Positions 55,069 through 63,607 of a DNA stretch of 64,000 nucleotides are shown here, in pieces; positions within the stretch are counted from its first letter, which is position 1; each line of letters opens with the position of its first letter. The notes beneath the pieces were generated by a model. That model worked only from the letters and a program-made list of their open reading frames with translations. It did no database searches and was not told the origin of the DNA. The position numbers and the translations under genes are program-made. This DNA comes from [Zimmermannella] bifida NBRC 103089 (GTDB lineage Bacteria > Actinomycetota > Actinomycetes > Actinomycetales > Microbacteriaceae), in the NCBI RefSeq assembly GCF_001570925.1, contig NZ_BCSP01000003.1:124001-188000 (forward strand). Reading direction: 5' to 3'.

Positions 55069-57183
55069 TTAGCGCAGTGCGTGCAGCGTTGGGCGCGCTG
55101 CAACCAGCTGCATCACGGTGTTGTGCACATCCACGAGCGGCTTGCCATGCTCATCGGTGTGGCGACGGAACCACTCGCCGTTCGCCTGCAGGTGCCAGGT
55201 TGAGGACTCGTCGGACATGCCGAGGTCAAAGAGCTTGTGCATGTTTTCAATGTGTGTCGGGTCGGTGAGGCGCACGAGCGCTTCGATGCGGCGGTCGAGG
55301 TTGCGGTGCATCATGTCGGCCGAGCCGATGTAGATCTGCGCGTCGCCACCGTTGTGGAAGCTAAAGATACGCGAGTGCTCGAGGTAGCGGCCGACTACCG
55401 AACGCACGCGAATCGTCTCGCTGAGTCCGGGGACTCCCGGGCGCAGGCTGCAGATACCGCGCACCCAAATGTCGACCGGTACACCAGCCTGGCTTGCGGC
55501 ATAGAGGGCGTCGATGAGCTGTTCATCAACCATCGAGTTCACTTTGATGCGGATGCGGCTGGCTTCGCCGCGCAGGGCCGCCTGTCGCTCGTTCTCGATC
55601 AGGTCGGTCAAGCCCTTGCGCAGGTGCAGTGGTGCCACCAGCAGGCGCTTGAAATCACGTTCAATGGCGTAACCCGAAAGCTGGTTGAACAAGCGGGTGA
55701 GGTCGCCCGAGACATCTTCGTTCACGGTGAACAGACCGAAGTCTTCGTAGATGCGCGAAGTCTTGGGGTTGTAGTTACCGGTACCGATGTGGTTGTAGAT
55801 GCGCAGTCGGTGCTCTTCGCGGCGGATGACCTGCAGCAGCTTGCAGTGCGTCTTGAGGCCAACCAGGCCATAGACCACGTGTACGCCGGCCTTTTCGAGC
55901 TTGCGAGCCCAAACGATGTTGTTTTGCTCGTCGAAGCGGGCCTTGATCTCTACCAGGGCCAGCACCTGCTTACCCGATTCGGCCGCCTTAATCAGCGCCG
56001 CAATAATCGGCGAGTCACCCGAGGTGCGGTACAGCGTCTGCTTGATAGCGAGCACATCTGGGTCGGCCGCAGCCTTCTCGATGAACTTCACGACACTGGT
56101 CGAGAACGACTCGTACGGGTGGTGCACCAGGATGTCACGCTGCGCGATCGCGGCGAACATGTCCGGCTCTTCATTCGCATCCGACATGCGGAATGCCGGA
56201 TGCGTGGTCGGTACGTGCGTTTCGTACTTGAGCTCGGGGCGGTTTACGCCGCCGAGCGCGAACAGTGCGGTGAGGTCGAGCGGGCCGCTGAGGACGGTCA
56301 CCTCGTCGTCGGTGATGTCGAGCTCGTCCTTGAGGAGTTCGAGCGTCTCATCGTCCATGTCCTCGGAGACCTCGAGGCGAATCGGTGGGCCGAAACGGCG
56401 GCGCAGCAGCTCTTTCTCAAGCGCCTGCAGCAGGTTCTCGGTCTCGTCTTCTTCGATGGTGACGTCTTCGTTTCGCGTCACGCGGAAGGCGTGGTGGTCG
56501 ATAACCTCCATGCCCGGGAACAGCAGGTCGAGGTGCTGGGCAATGAGATCTTCGAGCAGGATGTACCAGTGCTCGCCGTCGGGTGCGTCGAGCGGGTAGA
56601 GGCGCGGCAGCATTGGCGGCACCTTCAGGCGCGCAAAGTCGGTCTTGCTTGCCTCGGGGTTGCGCACGCGCACCGAGAGGTTGAGCGAAAGACCCGAAAT
56701 ATAGGGGAAGGGGTGCGCCGGGTCAACGGCGAGCGGCATCAGCACCGGGAAGATGTCGTTGGTGAAAATCTCGCTCAGACGCGCCTGCTGCTCGTGACCG
56801 AGGTCATCCCAACCGAGGATGTGGATGCCTTCTTCGGCAAGCTTGGGGCGCACCTCGTCACGGAAGTGTTCAGCGTGGCGGATCTGCAGTTCGCGGGCGC
56901 GATTACGGATCTGCGCAAGTTCCTTGCGTGGCGGCACACCAGCAGGAGTTGGCACGGCAAGGCCGAGGTCGATGCGGCGCTTCAAACCGGCGACACGAAC
57001 CATGAACCACTCGTCAAGATTCGACGGGAAGATCGCCAAGAAGTTGGCGCGCTCAAGCAGTGGCACATCGCTGGCCTCGCCGAGCTCCAGCACTCGCTGG
57101 TTGAATGCGAGCCAGCTCATCTCGCGGTCAATATAGCGGCTGTATTCGGCGCGTTCGTCGCTGCCAACGGGAGAGTTATCCAT
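55069..57183 (-). CDS. ppk: Polyphosphate kinase Ppk1
   Basis: 704 residues. The enzyme makes and breaks polyphosphate with ATP. N-terminal domain [20 protein letters not shown]; middle domain [19 protein letters not shown]; the autophosphorylated His lies in [19 protein letters not shown] (about residue 460). The C-terminal part has [20 protein letters not shown] and [20 protein letters not shown]. The ATG at 57183 has AAAGGA upstream. Its place between pstSCAB/mutT1 and mshD fits a phosphate-storage role. A weak set of GTTCAC-like half-sites lies upstream (57210-57245). Confidence 0.97.
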   Translation of the reverse strand: MDNSPVGSDERAEYSRYIDREMSWLAFNQRVLELGEASDVPLLERANFLAIFPSNLDEWFMVRVAGLKRRIDLGLAVPTPAGVPPRKELAQIRNRARELQIRHAEHFRDEVRPKLAEEGIHILGWDDLGHEQQARLSEIFTNDIFPVLMPLAVDPAHPFPYISGLSLNLSVRVRNPEASKTDFARLKVPPMLPRLYPLDAPDGEHWYILLEDLIAQHLDLLFPGMEVIDHHAFRVTRNEDVTIEEDETENLLQALEKELLRRRFGPPIRLEVSEDMDDETLELLKDELDITDDEVTVLSGPLDLTALFALGGVNRPELKYETHVPTTHPAFRMSDANEEPDMFAAIAQRDILVHHPYESFSTSVVKFIEKAAADPDVLAIKQTLYRTSGDSPIIAALIKAAESGKQVLALVEIKARFDEQNNIVWARKLEKAGVHVVYGLVGLKTHCKLLQVIRREEHRLRIYNHIGTGNYNPKTSRIYEDFGLFTVNEDVSGDLTRLFNQLSGYAIERDFKRLLVAPLHLRKGLTDLIENERQAALRGEASRIRIKVNSMVDEQLIDALYAASQAGVPVDIWVRGICSLRPGVPGLSETIRVRSVVGRYLEHSRIFSFHNGGDAQIYIGSADMMHRNLDRRIEALVRLTDPTHIENMHKLFDLGMSDESSTWHLQANGEWFRRHTDEHGKPLVDVHNTVMQLVAARPTLHALR

Positions 57184-57315
57184 GCCAGCATCCTTTCAAT
57201 TCGGGGTAAACGGTGTCCTGAAAATCACGGTGAAAGTGCCCGAGAACCTGCAGGGGTTTGTTGTGGCCTGGTTGGTTCCAGCATCGTGTCATTACGTGTG
57301 AATCGCGTGGCCTAG

Positions 57316-58227
57316 TTAGCAGCGGTACTGCACGTCGACGAAGCGCTCGGAGTAGCCGAGGTTGCGATACAAGTCGACCGCACGTGTGTTTTCGCCGTCG
57401 ACGTAGAGGAGCGATTCGGCGAATCCCAATTCAGCAATCTTCGCGAGGCCGGCACGCATCAGCGCACTGCCGATGCCACGGCCGCTGGCAGCCGGGTCGG
57501 TGCCGAGCACGTAGATTTCTGCTTCGTCCGCAGTGATCTTGCACCAGCAATAGCCGAGCAGGGGAGCAGCCGCGTTACTCTCCAAAGCGTCAGCATCGGA
57601 CGTGATCGCCTCGGCAATAAAAAAGTGTTCCGCGTCGAACCAAGGTTGCTGCATCCGCGCATCCAAATCGGCTCGGGTTAGCTTCCCCTGTTCCGGGTGC
57701 GACGCAAAGATCTTGGCGTTGCTCGCAACCCAGGCATCAGCATCGCGTTCCGGGTTAAAGGTGCGGATGCGGACCCCGGCCGGTGCGTGCACCTCGCGCA
57801 GCGCCATGCGGTCAGCGTCCTGCACCGGTCGCGACAGTATGTAGAGCGTGCGGATTGCCACCGCATCCGACCCCGCGGCAAGCGCCTGTGCGCCAGGCAA
57901 ATTGCCGTGTGCCCAGAACACGGGCGTGGCCGGGCCTAGCTGCCGCAGCGCGTCGAGCAGCGCGCGGCCGTGGCCTCGGCGGCGGTGGTCGGGATGTACG
58001 GCAAATTCGATCTCGATCGTGTCGGTGGATGCCGTTGGTTGCGCACACAGCGCCAGCCCGGCCAACGTGCCGGCCGCATCCCGCACCGCGAACGCGTGGC
58101 GAGCATCCAACGCCAACCGACTTGCCTCATTGAACGGTTCGGTGCCGTCAACCGCTGCGCAGGCAGCCGATAGCGCGGCCACCTCAGCGGCGAGCGATGC
58201 AGCAATTGGCAGTTCACGAACGTCCAT
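57316..58227 (-). CDS. mshD: Mycothiol synthase MshD
   Basis: 303 residues with two GNAT domains. The enzyme acetylates Cys-GlcN-Ins in the last step of mycothiol synthesis. The N-terminal acetyl-CoA loop is HPDHRRRGHGRALLDAL (about 79-95), and the C-terminal one is DPAASGRGIGSALMRAGLAK (about 245-264). PEQGKLTRADLDARMQQPWF and the end VDLYRNLGYSERFVDVQY fit the family. The ATG at 58227 lacks a ribosome site, and TAAACT lies six bases upstream, so it is probably leaderless. Mycothiol confirms an actinobacterial host. Confidence 0.93.
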   Translation of the reverse strand: MDVRELPIAASLAAEVAALSAACAAVDGTEPFNEASRLALDARHAFAVRDAAGTLAGLALCAQPTASTDTIEIEFAVHPDHRRRGHGRALLDALRQLGPATPVFWAHGNLPGAQALAAGSDAVAIRTLYILSRPVQDADRMALREVHAPAGVRIRTFNPERDADAWVASNAKIFASHPEQGKLTRADLDARMQQPWFDAEHFFIAEAITSDADALESNAAAPLLGYCWCKITADEAEIYVLGTDPAASGRGIGSALMRAGLAKIAELGFAESLLYVDGENTRAVDLYRNLGYSERFVDVQYRC

Positions 58228-58231
58228 ATCG

Positions 58232-58259
58232 CCAGTTTAGGTAGCGGCGCCTAAACTGG
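58232..58259. promoter_or_regulatory. Palindromic divergent leaderless promoters (mshD / small membrane gene)
   Basis: ccagtttagg (58232-58241) and cctaaactgg (58250-58259) are perfect inverted repeats eight bases apart. Each arm contains a TAAACT -10 box followed by six bases and an ATG: mshD on the minus strand, the 115-residue gene on the plus strand. Confidence 0.6.
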
Positions 58260-58263
58260 TGGA

Positions 58264-58611
58264 ATGACCACCGCGCCAGAGCCCCAAGACGCAGCTGTCC
58301 CCGAGACCGCTGCGCCTGAACTGGTGCGTGTACGCCACCTGAGTCGGATCCGGATCGGATTGGTGTGGCTCGCCGCACTGGTCATGGTGCTCGCGATCGG
58401 CTTTGTTGCCGGGCCTGCACGGCAACTGACCTGGGTGTCCATTGCCATGATGATGCTCGTGCTGATCACCGGCCTACTGCAGTTGCTCGACGGGCGGCCC
58501 GCCGGCTACATTCACCGGTTCGCGCTGAGCTTGGCCGGGGCCGCGATTATCTTGGCGATCGGCACCGTTATCTTCATGCTGCGGGGTGCTCAATCCTGGG
58601 TGCTCGTCTAG
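58264..58611 (+). CDS. Small three-helix membrane protein, unknown function
   Basis: 115 residues. A charged N-terminus of about 30 residues is followed by three hydrophobic segments (IGLVWLAALVMVLAIGFVAG; VSIAMMMLVLITGLLQLL; FALSLAGAAIILAIGTVIFM). I do not recognise a named family. It appears leaderless from a TAAACT box and is divergent from mshD, with only 36 bases between the two starts. Confidence 0.7.
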   Translation: MTTAPEPQDAAVPETAAPELVRVRHLSRIRIGLVWLAALVMVLAIGFVAGPARQLTWVSIAMMMLVLITGLLQLLDGRPAGYIHRFALSLAGAAIILAIGTVIFMLRGAQSWVLV

Positions 58612-58679
58612 TTCGATCCCTGCCTGCCGAATAGGTAGCGGCGGCGCAACGCCTGCGCCCCAAGCCGAAGCGGACGCGC

Positions 58680-58685
58680 TAAGAT
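58680..58685 (+). promoter_or_regulatory. -10 box (TAAGAT) for the 36-residue membrane peptide gene
   Basis: TAAGAT is followed by exactly six bases (cgaggc) and the ATG at 58692. Confidence 0.5.
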
Positions 58686-58691
58686 CGAGGC

Positions 58692-58802
58692 ATGGAACTG
58701 TTCTTTGAGATTCTCTTCATGGGCCTGCTCGGTGGCGCAATGGTCGGCATCCTCGGTGTTGGCACCGTCGTTCTGCGTCGTCTGTTCAAGGGCCAGAGCT
58801 AA
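58692..58802 (+). CDS. 36-residue single-helix membrane peptide
   Basis: The frame encodes MELFFEILFMGLLGGAMVGI, then LGVGTVVLRRLFKGQS. It has one long hydrophobic helix and a basic C-terminal end, as expected for a small membrane protein with its C-terminus inside. A TAAGAT box six bases before the ATG gives it a leaderless promoter like its neighbours. It is short, so chance cannot be excluded, but composition and promoter both favour a real gene. The function is unknown. Confidence 0.55.
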   Translation: MELFFEILFMGLLGGAMVGILGVGTVVLRRLFKGQS

Positions 58803-58987
58803 CCAGTACGTGCCAACTGGCCAAGCAAACACGGCCCGTTGTGTGAACAGCCAGTGAGCTAGCCGAGTTGCTGCGGATCCCGCACCTCGACTAGCTCATT
58901 ACTGTTGGCTCGACCACCTGGCTGTAACGTGTTCGAACATCTACAACGCTTGAACACCCAAATCGCTGGAACATTGGGGGACCCCGC

Positions 58988-59641
58988 ATGATGGAACTAC
59001 CGGTCGACCTGCCCGCCGAACTCGTGCCACTCACCTGGGTGATCGGCACCTGGGAAGGCCTGGGAATGGTCGAATACAAAGTCGGTGACGAACTGCGCGA
59101 GCACGCTTTCCGCCAGCGCGTCGAATTCCGCCACAACGGCGGGCCGTTCCTCGAGTACCACTCGCAGGTGTGGCTCCTCGGCGAACCGCAGGGGCCCAGC
59201 GAGACCGAAGGCGACGATGCGGAGCCGGCTGCGGTCCCCACCCTCGAAGAAACTCCGCTCACCTCAGAATCGGGCTTTTGGCGTCTGGCTCGTTCGCGCA
59301 CCGATGGTGACGTCGGCCCGGGCATGCTGCCGCCATCTGCGGCACCGAGCGTCAATAACGTCGACGACGTCGAAGCCTTGCGCAACAGTGACAACGGTTT
59401 CGATCTCGAAGTGACCCTGGCGCATCCGACCGGTGTCAGCGAGGTCTATTACGGCATGGTGCGCGGCCCGCGCATCGACCTCGCCACCGACGGCGTCTTG
59501 CGAACGGCCGGCGCCCGCGACTACCGCTCGGCCACCCGCATCTACGGGCTCGTCAACAACCGGATGTTCTGGGCTTGGGACATTGCTGCCCTCGATCAAG
59601 AACTCGCCACGCACGCATCGGCACAATTGGATCGCGTATGA
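58988..59641 (+). CDS. Nitrobindin-like heme-binding FABP-family protein
   Basis: 217 residues. A ten-stranded barrel of the DUF1794/nitrobindin type starts with VIGTWEGLGMVEYKVGDE (the GxWxGxG signature) and GPFLEYHSQVWLLGE. The proximal heme His of the family is the His in LATHASAQLDRV at the C-terminus. An insertion of about 35 acidic residues (near 78-110) is absent from typical members. The ATG at 58988 follows GGGGGAC; a second ATG is the next codon. The stop overlaps the ygfZ start (ATGA), so the two genes are coupled. The role may be peroxynitrite or NO handling, inferred from the family. Confidence 0.85.
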   Translation: MMELPVDLPAELVPLTWVIGTWEGLGMVEYKVGDELREHAFRQRVEFRHNGGPFLEYHSQVWLLGEPQGPSETEGDDAEPAAVPTLEETPLTSESGFWRLARSRTDGDVGPGMLPPSAAPSVNNVDDVEALRNSDNGFDLEVTLAHPTGVSEVYYGMVRGPRIDLATDGVLRTAGARDYRSATRIYGLVNNRMFWAWDIAALDQELATHASAQLDRV

Positions 59642-60588
59642 CCACGCCACTCGCTCAGCAGCGGGCGCTTGCGAACGGGGCCGCATCCGTATTGCTGCCA
59701 AATATTGGCGCCGTTGCGATTAGCGGGCCAGACCGGTTGAAGCTCATCCACTCGCTCACCACCCAGCACGTCGCAAACCTGCCTGCGGGCGAGTCGGTCG
59801 AAAACCTCGTGCTCTCGCCGCAGGGACGCATCGAGCACCAGTTCGGAATGATCGACGACGGTGATCGCGCGGTGCTGTTCAGCGAAACCGCGACCGCGCT
59901 GGGCGATTGGTTCAACCGGATGCGGTTCATGATGCGCGTAGAAATCGCTGCGTTGTCGGGGCAGGTCGTTGGTTCATTTGCGGATGCGGCGGATGCTGCC
60001 ACGCAGTTCGGCGCGTCAGTTTCGTGGCGCGATCCGTGGGCCGAAGCGACGGGGTTGAGCTACGCCTCGCAACCCTACGGGGGAGCGGCGTACCCGCTGA
60101 CGCTGCACCTGGTTGACACCCCGCCCGCAGATGCACTGGACGCTGCAACACTTACACCGTTGCGCATCGCCGCCTGGCGGCCACAGTTCAGCACCGAAGT
60201 CGATGACCGTGCGCTGCCGCATGAACTTGACCTATTGCGCAGTGCCGTGCACCTGAACAAGGGCTGCTATCGCGGTCAAGAGACAGTGGCCAAAGTCCAC
60301 AACCTTGGCCACCCGCCGCGTCGCCTAGCTTTCTTGCATCTTGATGGCTTCGTGCCCGCATCCGGAGCGCTCGTGCGCCTGGAACCCGAGGGCAAACCGG
60401 TTGGTCGCATCACCTCGGCCGCGATGCACTACGAAGACGGCCCCATCGCACTGGCACTGTTGAAGCGCACCACCAACCCGGGCGCGGTGCTCTGTGTTGA
60501 TGACGCCGATGCGCCGATTACGGCATCGCAGACCGTGATTGTGTCGCCCGACGCTGGCCGTACCGTGCAATTGCCGCCGCGTCGCTGA
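59638..60588 (+). CDS. ygfZ: Folate-binding protein YgfZ/GcvT-like
   Basis: 316 residues of the YgfZ/IbaG57-type family, which helps assembly or repair of Fe-S enzymes using THF. The signature KGCYRGQETVAKVHNLGHPP (about 222-241) is complete. The N-terminal part has ISGPDRLKLIHSLTTQHVAN and LVLSPQGRIEHQFGMI, as in aminomethyltransferases. The start at 59638 overlaps the stop of the nitrobindin-like gene. It is another folate-linked gene in this window. Confidence 0.92.
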   Translation: MTTPLAQQRALANGAASVLLPNIGAVAISGPDRLKLIHSLTTQHVANLPAGESVENLVLSPQGRIEHQFGMIDDGDRAVLFSETATALGDWFNRMRFMMRVEIAALSGQVVGSFADAADAATQFGASVSWRDPWAEATGLSYASQPYGGAAYPLTLHLVDTPPADALDAATLTPLRIAAWRPQFSTEVDDRALPHELDLLRSAVHLNKGCYRGQETVAKVHNLGHPPRRLAFLHLDGFVPASGALVRLEPEGKPVGRITSAAMHYEDGPIALALLKRTTNPGAVLCVDDADAPITASQTVIVSPDAGRTVQLPPRR

Positions 60589-60602
60589 GAACGGGTGCGG
60601 GA

Positions 60603-60622
60603 TGCATGACAAACGTCATGCA
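60603..60622. promoter_or_regulatory. 20-bp inverted repeat before the ABC-2 exporter operon
   Basis: tgcatgac and gtcatgca flank aaac, with a further half-site gtcgtgac at 60627-60634. ATGAC-N4-GTCAT symmetry is of the type bound by NarL/DesR-family response regulators. The response regulator at the end of this operon is an obvious candidate to bind here. Confidence 0.55.
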
Positions 60623-60677
60623 AATGTCGTGACGGATTGTAGAGCGCGGGAACGCGCCCCATTGCGATGCTTACAAC

Positions 60678-61604
60678 ATGAGCACGGCAGCCATTGAAAT
60701 CCGAAACCTTCACAAGCACTTCCGCTCGCCGAACGGCACCGAAGTTCGTGCCGTCGACGGGCTTGACCTCACGATTGAACGCGGTGAAATCGTTGCGCTG
60801 CTTGGCGCCAACGGTGCCGGCAAGACCACCACGCTCGACATCGTTCTTGGGTTGACCCAACCTTCCGACAGCACCAGCTCGTGCAAGGTGCTTGGCGGTT
60901 CGCCCCGCCAAGCCGTGCAGGCCGGCAAGATCTCGGCCGTACTGCAGACCGGTGGCCTGCTCGGCGACATGCGCGTCGAAGAAACCGTACGCATGATTGC
61001 CAGCATGTACGACGACGCTATGCCGGTCATCGAGGCCATGGAAAAGGCCAACATCACCGGGATCGCGCACCGGCAAATCTCGAAGTGCTCGGGCGGTGAA
61101 CAGCAGCGAATTCGCTTCGCGCTCGCGCTTCTGCCAAAGCCCGAGGTGCTCATCCTCGACGAGCCCACCGCCGGTATGGACGTCAACGCTCGCGCCGACT
61201 TCTGGGACACCATGCGAGACAACGCGCACGGCGGGCAGACGATCATCTTCGCCACCCACTACCTGCAAGAAGCCGAGCAGTTCGCCGATCGCATCGTGTT
61301 GATGAACAGCGGTAAGTGCATCGCCGATGGCAGCGTTGCAGAGATCCGTGACCTCGGTGGGCAGCGTCACGTTGAAGCAGTGCTGCCGGATGCGAATGCA
61401 GGCGCGTTGGCTGCGCTGCCGGCACACCAACTCATCGCGCGCGACGGCGACCGCATTACCTTCAGTGTGGCTGACTCCGACGCGTTCGCCCGCCACCTGC
61501 TGACACAAACCAGCGCCCACGACCTGCAAATCTCGGCCGCAAGCCTCGACCAAGCCTTTAGCCACCTCGTCAGCGCTGCCTCGGCAACGCAGGAAGCGAA
61601 CTAG
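60678..61604 (+). CDS. ABC-2 type exporter ATP-binding protein
   Basis: 308 residues. Walker A LLGANGAGKTTTLDIVLG (about 36-53), signature SKCSGGEQQRIRFALALL and Walker B EVLILDEPTAGMDV are intact. The C-terminal 80 residues are the extra domain typical of the DrrA/NatA-type drug or antibiotic exporters. The start ATG lacks a clear ribosome site. Two bases separate it from the permease gene, so the operon is ABC-permease-kinase-regulator. Confidence 0.93.
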   Translation: MSTAAIEIRNLHKHFRSPNGTEVRAVDGLDLTIERGEIVALLGANGAGKTTTLDIVLGLTQPSDSTSSCKVLGGSPRQAVQAGKISAVLQTGGLLGDMRVEETVRMIASMYDDAMPVIEAMEKANITGIAHRQISKCSGGEQQRIRFALALLPKPEVLILDEPTAGMDVNARADFWDTMRDNAHGGQTIIFATHYLQEAEQFADRIVLMNSGKCIADGSVAEIRDLGGQRHVEAVLPDANAGALAALPAHQLIARDGDRITFSVADSDAFARHLLTQTSAHDLQISAASLDQAFSHLVSAASATQEAN

Positions 61605-61606
61605 CC

Positions 61607-62383
61607 ATGAGCACGCACGCACTTCCCACCTACGTCAACATTGAACTTCGCCGCCAGCTGCGCATGTTCAGCAGCGTTTTCTTCATGGTGGTGCTGCCAA
61701 TCGCGCTGTACCTCATCTTTGGCGGTATGCAAGAGTTCGCCACCTTCGAGCTTCCCAACGGCCGTGGCAATATTTCGGGCTCGGTCGCCATCGCCTTCGC
61801 CGCATACGGTGCCATTACCGCCACGGCAGGACTGGCCGGATCTGCGGCACTCGAAATGCAACAGGGTTGGGGTCGACAGCTCGCCCTCACACCGTTCTCG
61901 AGCGGTAGCTTCGTCGCCGGCAAGACCATCGTGGCGCTGGCACTTGCGGTGCTGCCGGTGCTCGGTGTCTATGGTGCCGGGATGCTCACCTCAGCACGCA
62001 TGCAACCGTGGGTTTGGGTTACTGCCGGCCTTATTATCGTGGCTGCATCGTCGGTGTTTGCCCTGTACGGGCTGGCCATCGGCCTGTGGTTCCGCAGCGA
62101 GGGGGCCGTGAGTGCCGCATCCGGCATGATCGTCATCCTGATGTTCCTTGGTAACGCGTTCGTACCGCTCTCTGGGTTCCTGCAAGACTTCTCGGTCTAC
62201 ACGCCGGTATGGGGCATCATGCAGCTCGCGCAGTGGCCACTCCTGGAAGGCGTGGTGTCAGACAGTCAGGGAAACCTGACGGAATACGCGCTGTGGCAAC
62301 CAATTGTGAACGTTGTTGTGTGGGTTGCCGTGTTCGCTATCGCCGCGTACGTCGGTACGCGTCGCGGCACCGCGCGCCGATAG
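61607..62383 (+). CDS. ABC-2 type exporter permease
   Basis: 258 residues with six hydrophobic segments, among them MFSSVFFMVVLPIALYLIFG, AYGAITATAGLAGSAALEM, VALALAVLPVLGVYGAGML and IVILMFLGNAFVPLSGFL. The last is the ABC-2 permease signature region. It directly follows the ATPase gene. Substrate is unknown; antibiotic, lipid or peptide export is usual for this arrangement with a DesK-type sensor. Confidence 0.9.
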   Translation: MSTHALPTYVNIELRRQLRMFSSVFFMVVLPIALYLIFGGMQEFATFELPNGRGNISGSVAIAFAAYGAITATAGLAGSAALEMQQGWGRQLALTPFSSGSFVAGKTIVALALAVLPVLGVYGAGMLTSARMQPWVWVTAGLIIVAASSVFALYGLAIGLWFRSEGAVSAASGMIVILMFLGNAFVPLSGFLQDFSVYTPVWGIMQLAQWPLLEGVVSDSQGNLTEYALWQPIVNVVVWVAVFAIAAYVGTRRGTARR

Positions 62384-62485
62384 GCTGTCGAGAACGGGGC
62401 GGCGGCAACCGCATCCACTCGACCACAGCTCTAGCACCGCGATCAACCTGGCCAGATGCAGCGAAATAAGCAGAGAGGCGACGCC

Positions 62486-63607
62486 ATGCAGAACCCCGAC
62501 ACCACCGCGGGTGACGCTGGCGTCGCCAATCCGTTTGAACAGCGCTGGTTCACCGCGATCTGGCTGGTATTCCTCGCGATCCCCATCCTGCTGGTGGCGT
62601 CGTATTCGACCGCTGGCATGGCATGGGACATCGCGGCCTATGCGGCTACCGCCGTGTTCGCCGTGACGTATGTCGCCGGCGCGGAACGGCTCGGGCACCG
62701 GGCACCCTGGCCGCAGCTGCTCACGTGGGCGGGCGCACTCGTAGCGATTTCGCTGGTTACGATTCCGTCGCTCGAGATCCGCGTGGTGTCCTATTCGCCA
62801 TACGTCCTCGCCATCGGCCTGTGGTCATCCCCAATGCGCCGGGCAAAAATCTGGGCTGCCATCGTTGTTGCCGTGTCCATGCTGGTCGTCGTCGTACCGT
62901 TGGGACCAGCCGATGGCTTCCAGCAGATGCTCTCCATGTCGGGGGTGTATATCGCGCTCTTGCTGATGATCCTGTCGCGCCTGATTTCGGAACGCAGCAT
63001 TGCGTTTGAAAATATGCAGCGAGAACTCGCCACCGTGCAGGAACGCGATGAGATTTCCCGGGACATTCACGACCTCCTCGGACACTCACTCACCGCGATT
63101 TCGCTCAAAGCCCAGCTTGCGAGCCGCCTGGTCGACGCCGACCCAGCGCGTGCCAAACAAGAACTCGACGAACTCCTGCAACTGACCGGCGCATCCCTCG
63201 ATGAAGTTCGCGGCACCGTCGGGCGCCTGCGCACTCCCGACCTCAGCAGCCAAGTGCAATCCGTGCGCACCATGCTCGAGACCGCCGAAATCGACTACGA
63301 GATCATCGGCCGTGCCGATGCCGTACCCGTTGAGCGGCGCGCGCTCATGGCGTGGGCACTGCGCGAAGGCGTCACCAACCTCGTGCGGCACTCGGGCGCA
63401 TCGACCGCGCAGATCTGCATTGCCCCAGACCACCTCAAGATTGTCGACAATGGTGTCGGCGTGCGCGGCGGTGAAGGTCACGGCCTCACCGGACTGCGAC
63501 GGCGCGTCGAAGACGCCGGGGCGAGCCTGATGCTGCGGACACGTGACACAACCGACGGAGCGAAACATGGTGCATCCGGAACCGTACTGGAGGTGCGATT
63601 CGCATGA
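62486..63607 (+). CDS. Sensor histidine kinase, DesK/NarX type
   Basis: 373 residues. About 25-165 hold five or six hydrophobic segments. The HisKA_3 phosphoacceptor lies in ISRDIHDLLGHSLTAISLKA (about 193-212). The ATPase domain has LREGVTNLVRHSGAS (N box) and IVDNGVGVRGGEGHGLTGLR (G boxes). The ATG at 62486 has AGAGAGG upstream. The stop overlaps the regulator start (ATGA). It probably senses membrane or antibiotic stress that the exporter relieves. Confidence 0.93.
   Translation: MQNPDTTAGDAGVANPFEQRWFTAIWLVFLAIPILLVASYSTAGMAWDIAAYAATAVFAVTYVAGAERLGHRAPWPQLLTWAGALVAISLVTIPSLEIRVVSYSPYVLAIGLWSSPMRRAKIWAAIVVAVSMLVVVVPLGPADGFQQMLSMSGVYIALLLMILSRLISERSIAFENMQRELATVQERDEISRDIHDLLGHSLTAISLKAQLASRLVDADPARAKQELDELLQLTGASLDEVRGTVGRLRTPDLSSQVQSVRTMLETAEIDYEIIGRADAVPVERRALMAWALREGVTNLVRHSGASTAQICIAPDHLKIVDNGVGVRGGEGHGLTGLRRRVEDAGASLMLRTRDTTDGAKHGASGTVLEVRFA

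Noticed and set aside
55237-57315. 692-codon frame antisense to ppk
   Set aside because: It mirrors the ppk gene exactly, as GC-rich third codon positions remove stops on the other strand. No domain is recognisable.
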